Position numbers and translations under genes: made by a program. Under the pieces are notes generated by a model that did no database searches, was not told the DNA's origin, and saw only the letters and a list, made by a program, of their open reading frames with translations. DNA of 64,000 bases from UBA5018 sp947463165 (GTDB lineage: Bacteria; Cyanobacteriota; Cyanobacteriia; PCC-6307; Cyanobiaceae), in assembly GCA_943371245.1 (NCBI GenBank), contig CALRTY020000007.1, positions 1 through 64,000 of the forward strand, read 5' to 3'. Below, in pieces: positions 59,515 to 64,000 of this stretch. Position 1 is the first letter of the stretch, and each line of letters begins with the position of its first letter.

Positions 59515-60660
59515 TCAGAACCACTCGGCCACCGCGGCTTCGCGACTGTTGACTCGCGCTTCAGGGGTGGTGCGACTGAAAACCATGGAGATGGATCGCT
59601 TCTGTTCGCCATCTGCTGCTACGGCATGGATTGGATAAACCTGTTGGCCGTCCTGGAAGGGCACCTGCAGGCGGAAACTGCCATCGGCCTCCAGGGGCAC
59701 AACCCGATCACCAATGCTCAAGCTGGCGGCTGGATCGGTGGCCCCATAGACGATCAATTCGGCATCGGCAATCAGCCAGAAACTGCGCTGGCGGGCAGCC
59801 AGGCCAGCGCCGGATTGATTGAGACCACTGGCCCAAGCTCCGACCCCGGAGAGCTGAGCCCCGGCTGCCGCTGAGGCACTGGTTTGTAATTCATGAAAAG
59901 CCTCTGAGCCGCGGGCAAGCACCCTTGCTCCACCAGCAACATTGGACTGCTGATAGAGACGCTCGTGCATACCAGCCACCATTAAGGAGGGGCTGGCTGG
60001 GGCTATCGAGGCGGGGGAGGCGGGCTCAAGGCTGAAAGCGACAAATTGATCGTCTATCCAGCTGCAGGGCTCCAGCTCTGGCATCCGCGCGATCGAGGAA
60101 AAGCCCAGCGAAATCCAGCCGCCTGTGGCCTTGCGGAATCCCAACTCCACGCGGTATTCGCGGCCGCTCAAGGGCACCGGTAAAAACCATTCCCTGGCGG
60201 CGCTACCCACCACCACTTCTTGCAAGGCGTGGGGATGGGCTGAACCGGCTTGGCAGCCGGTCACGTCGGCCAACCTCAGGGCAAGCTCAGTGGCGCCGGC
60301 GAGCTGGGCCGCCTGGAGATCTAGTTCGCCTATCTCCCAGAACACATAAGCCCACTGGGGATCGCGGGGCACAAACACCACCCGGGTGGCTCCGGCGGGG
60401 CGGAAGGCCTTGGGCAACTGGGCCTCCAGGCTCTGGAGATCGGGCCAGGCGGCGTTTGCCTCCAGCTCAGCGGCCCCGCGGCCAGGGTCATTGATCACCG
60501 CCGGATTGATGGCATTGGAGATGCGGGATTGGATACCCAAGACCAACTGGCTCTTGAGCATGCCGCTGTAAGGCCCGATACCGAGACGGTTGGCCAACTG
60601 GCGGAGCCGGCGCAGGCTCAACTGAGCCAGTCCTTCGGCAGGGGTACCGGATGCGGCCAT
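59515..60660 (-). CDS. DUF4912-domain protein
   Basis: The 381-residue protein has an N-terminal Rho-N/SAP-like helical start (LSLRRLRQLANRLGIGPYSG) and a DUF4912 domain around residues 90-190 (RVVFVPRDPQWAYVFWEI, LRLADVTG, REWFLPVPLSGREYRVELGF). A second strand-rich part with SFWLIADAELIVYGATDPAA follows from about 280, and it ends AEWF. DUF4912 proteins are widespread in cyanobacteria with unknown role. The ATG at 60660 was chosen for MAASGTPAEGLAQLSLR. Confidence 0.87.
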   Translation of the reverse strand: MAASGTPAEGLAQLSLRRLRQLANRLGIGPYSGMLKSQLVLGIQSRISNAINPAVINDPGRGAAELEANAAWPDLQSLEAQLPKAFRPAGATRVVFVPRDPQWAYVFWEIGELDLQAAQLAGATELALRLADVTGCQAGSAHPHALQEVVVGSAAREWFLPVPLSGREYRVELGFRKATGGWISLGFSSIARMPELEPCSWIDDQFVAFSLEPASPASIAPASPSLMVAGMHERLYQQSNVAGGARVLARGSEAFHELQTSASAAAGAQLSGVGAWASGLNQSGAGLAARQRSFWLIADAELIVYGATDPAASLSIGDRVVPLEADGSFRLQVPFQDGQQVYPIHAVAADGEQKRSISMVFSRTTPEARVNSREAAVAEWF

Positions 60661-60929
60661 CGACTTATTGCGAAAGATGAAGCCATCGTCCCCAGGGACG
60701 GCAGCCGCGTCCACAACTGTGGGCAGATCAAGATCATCCTAGCGCGGCCGGGATCAAGGCAGCTGGGGCCAATTTTTGGCCGGATAACCAATCCAGGCTT
60801 GCTTTTAGATGTCAGGTCCGGCATCGGCGCCCCAAGCAGTGCAGCCAGCGAGTTGTGGACTGAAAACACTTTTGTGAGCGGGAGCAAACCGATGCGAACC
60901 AAGCGAGCCCCAGCCAGAGGAGGTGCACC

Positions 60930-61154
60930 ATGGGTGACACCGCCACGTCGTCCCTGGCCCTTGAATACATCTCCCCTGGGAACAGAGGCCTGGCTGCTGA
61001 CGCTCAGGCCCCATCGCCAATTGGCGACTCAAACTTGAGCATCTACAGCTGCATGGGACGCACCTGCTTGAAATGGGGAACTGATGGTGAGCTGTCCGCC
61101 GTAGATAAGCAGTGGATACTGCAGCGTCTGGCTCTCCAGGACAGCCCTGGCTGA
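60930..61154 (+). CDS. small unknown protein with strong ribosome site
   Basis: The 74-residue frame starts MGDTATSSLALEYISPGNRG and contains CMGRTCLKWGTDGELSAVDK near the end, with two Cys. AGGAGG lies at 60917-60922, seven bases before the ATG, one of the best ribosome sites in the window, which argues for translation. No family recognised. Confidence 0.6.
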   Translation: MGDTATSSLALEYISPGNRGLAADAQAPSPIGDSNLSIYSCMGRTCLKWGTDGELSAVDKQWILQRLALQDSPG

Positions 61155-61208
61155 GCAAGACAAGGCCCCACAGCCCCCCAACCGGAGCCGGGCAGCATTC
61201 CTAGACTT

Positions 61209-61223
61209 GTCTCAGTATGAGAC
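61209..61223 (+). promoter_or_regulatory. dyad symmetric site before the Nif11-like gene
   Basis: GTCTCA-GTA-TGAGAC is a perfect dyad centred 17 bases before the Nif11-like start. It overlaps a TATGAG that could serve as a -10 box. It may be a repressor site or simply a chance dyad. Confidence 0.4.
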
Positions 61224-61232
61224 GGAGTTGCG

Positions 61233-61559
61233 ATGGCCACCTGCGACCTAACCAACCAAGCCATGGTCAAGTCAACCGCTGCCATGGCCAGCCCGCCGGA
61301 CCTGGCCCCATCCAGGCAGGCAGCGACAGCCACTGCAGCAGCTGCTAGCCAAGCAGCTGCTTCTAGCCAAGATGCCCTGGATCAGCTCAAAGCTCTGGTG
61401 CATCAAGACCCCGCCTTCGCGGCGGCTTTAAGGACCAGCTCATCCACCCACGCTGCGGTGCAACTGGCCGCAACAGAGGGCATTGCCGTTACGCCAGAAG
61501 CCCTCTGGCGTAACCGGGGCACCCTGGTGAGCGGCGGCCTGCCGACTTGGCGCGGCTAA
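61233..61559 (+). CDS. Nif11-domain small protein
   Basis: The 108-residue protein has an Ala-rich N-terminus and, from about residue 46, a Nif11-type domain: DALDQLKALVHQDPAFAAAL, then THAAVQLAATEGIAVTPEAL. It ends NRGTLVSGGLPTWRG. Nif11 domains occur as leader regions of RiPP precursors in picocyanobacteria and in stand-alone proteins. A GG is present but only six residues follow, so a peptide natural product is doubtful. No LanM/ProcM-type enzyme is in the window. GGAG lies six bases before the ATG. Confidence 0.68.
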   Translation: MATCDLTNQAMVKSTAAMASPPDLAPSRQAATATAAAASQAAASSQDALDQLKALVHQDPAFAAALRTSSSTHAAVQLAATEGIAVTPEALWRNRGTLVSGGLPTWRG

Positions 61560-61611
61560 AACCAAACAGGTTCGCTGCCCGCTGCCCTGGCTCCAGGCCC
61601 CTGGCCATCCT

Positions 61612-61643
61612 CAGGCCCCAGGCCCCAGGCCCCAGGCCCCAGG
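61612..61643. repeat. tandem repeat of CAGGCCC
   Basis: Four full copies and a partial copy of the seven-base unit lie in the gap downstream of the Nif11-like gene. No gene is supported over them. Confidence 0.95.
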
Positions 61644-61705
61644 TACTGCTCAGGACTAGGGCAGCTTTCTCCACCAAGGACGGCGCCATAGGGGAGCGGT
61701 TTACA

Positions 61706-61821
61706 TATGAGCACCTCGAAAAATTCTCAATCTCACCGCTCTCATGAACTGAAAAGCATTGTGGCGACTGGCCGATTTACGACTTGCAGGAGCCAAAGGG
61801 CATTTTTTCGAAGTGGCTATA
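61706..61821. mobile_element. MITE-like element, copy 3 (116 bp)
   Basis: It begins TATGAGCACCTCGAAAAATT and ends TTTTTTCGAAGTGGCTATA, which are imperfect inverted repeats. Inside, CAGGAGCCAAAGGGCA and CTCATGAA match copy 1 (CGGGAGCCGAAAGGGAA, CTCATGAT) in the same order. It lies in the gap 61560-61911 with no transposase. Confidence 0.75.
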
Positions 61822-61911
61822 AATGCCTGGGTCTCATGCGAACATCGCCGCTTGCAAATCCCAGCGAAAGCGGTTTCAGGGCCAGGGAATATTTCAAGGC
61901 TAGGGAATAAT

Positions 61912-62411
61912 TTAGGGCCAAGTAATGAAACGCAACGGTTCGTACTTGGCCAGGCTGATGCGCCAAGCCCGAATTATCAGCGACTGAAGACTCGCTTCAA
62001 ACCGTGAGCTGTCGCCACCCGCGAGCCAATTTGCCTTGAGGATCGGCAATTGCTCACTCATCACCTCCATCGGTATCTCGACCAGAAGCAAACTGGCCTC
62101 GCCCGCCGCCCGCCGCACAGGTGCATCGTCGCTGCCCTGCCAGAGGCGCAGCAACAGCTCCAAAGCCAAGGTACGGCCGTCTTCCCCAGGATCTGCGGCG
62201 GCAGCGGCAGCGGCGGTCTGAGACTTACCCGTGATCGGCAGGCTGCGGCGACCATCTTTTTCCACCAGCGCCAGGGCGACCAGATAGGGGGCGTCAGCCA
62301 AGGGAACAGGGCGGGGGACTCCAGCCTGATTGATCAACAGACCAGCAGCAGAGCAGCGATCGCTAGATAAGCAAAAATACTCAGGCTGGCATATAGATTA
62401 TATTTCCGCAT
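61912..62411 (-). pseudogene. membrane-anchored hypothetical protein, frameshifted
   Basis: The minus strand from an ATG at 62411 reads MRKYNLYASLSIFAYLAIAA, a single membrane anchor, followed by LLLVC and a stop. In another frame the text goes on as LINQAGVPRPVPLADAPYLV, ALALVEKDGRRSLPITGKS, ending at 61912-61914. One inserted base near 62340 would join the anchor directly to the rest. An Ala run is encoded near 62200. Whether the lesion is real or a sequencing error cannot be told. Family unknown. Confidence 0.6.
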
Positions 62412-62442
62412 CCACTACAGATTTACAGGGAGGATGAGTGCC

Positions 62443-62661
62443 ATGACCACCATTGAAGACCAGCTCAAGGCCTACCGAGCGGCCCTCGCCGAATCCCAAG
62501 CCAAGGGCGACCAGGCGATTGCTCGCAAAATCGAGCAGCAGATCAAAGAACTGGAAGAATTTCAACAACGCCACCCCGAGGAGCCCAATGCCCCCTCTCC
62601 ATTTGAGGTGTTCTGCGACCTGAATCCATCAGACATCAACTGCCGCGTCTACGATGATTGA
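62443..62661 (+). CDS. cp12: CP12, regulator of the Calvin cycle
   Basis: The 72-residue protein links GAPDH and phosphoribulokinase into an inactive complex in the dark. The C-terminal signature FCDLNPSDINCRVYDD has the GAPDH-binding cysteine pair. The helix around LKAYRAALAESQAKGDQAIA and KELEEFQQRHPEEP is typical. No N-terminal cysteine pair is present, as in many cyanobacterial forms. I start at the ATG 62443, which is nine bases from GGAGG, rather than the ATG at 62434 that abuts it. Confidence 0.92.
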   Translation: MTTIEDQLKAYRAALAESQAKGDQAIARKIEQQIKELEEFQQRHPEEPNAPSPFEVFCDLNPSDINCRVYDD

Positions 62662-62930
62662 GCTAAAGCAAGCTTGATTGACAACCCAAGGGCGATTCAT
62701 TGTCGCTCTCACGCCAGACTGATCAATAGATTAATAAATAGATCAATAAATAGACCGGTCAACAGGCTAACTGATTGCATCCACCATTGCCAATAGTGGA
62801 TAATTAGCTATAGAATCAGTGGCGGAATAGCCCTGATTGGGGCTTCCTGAAAAGCCAAATTCTTTGCTCTGCAACTGGACTGATTTACAAGCTGTCGCCT
62901 AGACGGATCCTGGGGCCCACAGCCACGTCT
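62662..62930. repeat. intergenic region with AATAAATAGA-type repeats
   Basis: At about 62722-62765 diverged units such as GATCAATAGATT and GATCAATAAATAGA follow each other. The rest shows no gene. Confidence 0.6.
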
Positions 62931-63212
62931 TTGTCCAAAGCTCTGGCCACGGTAACTGGATTGGCACTTCGACGCTGCCTCCGCAAGCTCACCAGGCTTC
63001 AGCGGCAGCTCTCTGGAGGTGACTCTTTGGCGGTCCCGGTGCAGCGCTACGCCATCCAACCGCCGCGGCCACGGCGGAGACGCATGAAGCCCGTGCTCAA
63101 CTCGGCCAACCACCCGGAAAGGGCCTTGCCGCTGCCTGATGAAGCCGTGCTGGGATCTGAGCTCTGGCCGAGACCGGTGCAGAGCCCAGATTCCGCCTGG
63201 CTTTTGTCGTGA
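62931..63212 (+). CDS. possible small basic protein
   Basis: A 93-codon frame from a TTG reads SKALATVTGLALRRCLRKLT, then PPRPRRRRMKPVLNSANHPE. Composition is plausible, but no domain, no ribosome site and a weak start are seen. It ends where tRNA-Val begins on the other strand. It may be chance. Confidence 0.28.
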   Translation: MSKALATVTGLALRRCLRKLTRLQRQLSGGDSLAVPVQRYAIQPPRPRRRRMKPVLNSANHPERALPLPDEAVLGSELWPRPVQSPDSAWLLS

Positions 63213-63284
<72 letters not shown>

Positions 63285-63349
63285 GTCTCGCCATTGTGCC
63301 GTCACACTCGCCCCTGGCACCACCCCTCCCATAGAGATCCCCCTTAGAA

Positions 63350-63913
63350 ATGGCCAGCGGCCGCCACCACGACAGGGCCACCTGGCTGCTGGCCCTGCCC
63401 TTCGGGGGGCTGTGGTGGCCTGCCCTGGGCCTGGGCGGCCTGGGGGTGGCCAGCTTGGCTTTTTTATGCGGCGGCCTGCTGCTGTCGCCGGATCTGGACA
63501 CCCGCTCCAACCCCAGCCAGCGCTGGGGGCCGCTGCGGTGGCTTTGGTGGCCCTACCGCAAGCTGCTGCGGCACCGCTCGCTGCTCTCCCACAGTCCACT
63601 GCTGGGCACGGCGGTCAGGCTGGCCTACCTGGCCCTGCTCTGCCTGGGCCTCAGCCTGCTGCTGGCGCCCCTGGGGGGGCCGCCGCCGCCGCGGCTGCTG
63701 CAGATGGCGGCCGAATTGTGGCGGCAGCAGCGGCCCCTGCTGCTGGCGGCCCTGGTGGGGGTGGAGGCCAGCGCCTGGCTGCACCTGATCCAAGACGGCG
63801 ATCCAATGCCACGCACTCCCAGGCTGCTGCGCCGCCGGGGTCGCAAACGCCAGGGCCAGGGGGGAAGCAGCCAAAGGGTCAGGCGCCAGGCGCGGAGCGG
63901 CCAGCGGCGATGA
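63350..63913 (+). CDS. DUF2227 putative metal-binding membrane protein
   Basis: The 187-residue protein has the DUF2227 pattern: SGRHHDRATWLLALPFGG, GGLLLSPDLDTRSNPSQRWG, and RHRSLLSHSPLLGTAVRLAY, with His and Asp residues for metal binding. Three or four hydrophobic segments suggest a membrane protein. The C-terminal tail is very basic. The ATG at 63350 is preceded by no strong ribosome site. Confidence 0.85.
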   Translation: MASGRHHDRATWLLALPFGGLWWPALGLGGLGVASLAFLCGGLLLSPDLDTRSNPSQRWGPLRWLWWPYRKLLRHRSLLSHSPLLGTAVRLAYLALLCLGLSLLLAPLGGPPPPRLLQMAAELWRQQRPLLLAALVGVEASAWLHLIQDGDPMPRTPRLLRRRGRKRQGQGGSSQRVRRQARSGQRR

Positions 63914-63929
63914 CAGGGTGGAAGGCCCC

Positions 63930-64000
63930 GTGAGCCCTCGCCGCGATGGACGCCCCGATCCAGGTCTTCCCACAGCCGCCCGCCAGACCAGGGGAAGGCG
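63930..64000 (+). CDS. possible start of a further gene, cut by the window edge
   Basis: A frame from a GTG at 63930 (reading SPRRDGRPDPGLPTAARQT) remains open to the window end. In related genomes mazG often follows the DUF2227 gene, but too little is present to assign this. Confidence 0.25.
   Translation, partial: MSPRRDGRPDPGLPTAARQTRGR

Noticed and set aside
61233..61559. A complete lanthipeptide (prochlorosin) cluster
   Set aside because: Only a Nif11-like protein is present, with no Cys-rich core, synthetase or transporter in the window.

Overview
The window looks like a chromosome segment of a GC-rich alpha-cyanobacterium of the Synechococcus/Cyanobium type. The evidence is a C-phycocyanin rod gene set, CP12, a cyanobacterial AbrB regulator, a DUF4912 protein, a Nif11-domain protein, and the 62-residue 'hyperconserved protein' of picocyanobacteria in its rplS - tRNA-Trp - hcp - tRNA-Asp - gltX setting. 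Genus and species cannot be fixed from this sequence alone.

Layout. (1) 1-4.1 kb: phycobilisome rods, nearly all on the minus strand (cpcT lyase, a CpcG-family linker whose C-terminus is hydrophobic like CpcL, rod linker cpcC, a small CpcD-type linker, a strong terminator, then the start of cpcB). A WcbI-family gene follows at 4.2-5.7 kb. (2) 5.7-8 kb: a DUF3598 gene among locus-specific tandem repeats and a 117-bp MITE-like element. (3) 8-14.7 kb: a translationally coupled 5-oxoprolinase / gamma-glutamyltransferase pair, probably for glutathione or gamma-glutamyl compound turnover. (4) 14.8-22.1 kb: an accessory island with four toxin-antitoxin loci in different states of decay (two Xre-RES, one FitAB, one HicAB), a frameshifted SAP-domain gene, a ruined SNF2-type helicase, and an AT-richer two-gene cassette (343-residue soluble protein plus four-helix membrane protein) of unknown function. 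(5) 22.1-38.3 kb: mostly core genes (yajQ, stomatin/NfeD, a DprA-like gene, map, rplS, hcp, gltX, polA). They are interrupted by a STAND-type ATPase and a near-identical-repeat TPR protein just downstream of the stomatin gene. (6) 38.3-54.7 kb: a surface-glycan island between polA and cysS, with seven glycosyltransferase genes (one a GT2-GT61 fusion, one truncated), two sulfotransferases, TPR proteins and a small RTX-repeat protein. (7) 54.7-64 kb: cysS, a small hydrolase, cyabrB, a cupin, DUF4912, a Nif11-like protein, a frameshifted membrane-anchored gene, cp12, tRNA-Val and a DUF2227 gene.

Two sequence-level themes run through the window. First, short degenerate tandem repeats (5 to 25 bp units, a different unit at almost every site) fill intergenic gaps and also sit in frame inside genes; several appear to be seeded from an adjacent gene end. 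Second, three related 108-117 bp elements with IS5-like terminal inverted repeats and no transposase (7702-7818, 53223-53330, 61706-61821) form a small MITE family.

The best candidates for undescribed systems are the STAND ATPase/TPR pair behind the stomatin gene, the 19.3-20.8 kb soluble/membrane pair inside the toxin-antitoxin island, and the FitAB locus whose toxin start region has been tandemly triplicated. No function was tested; all of these are inferences from sequence.
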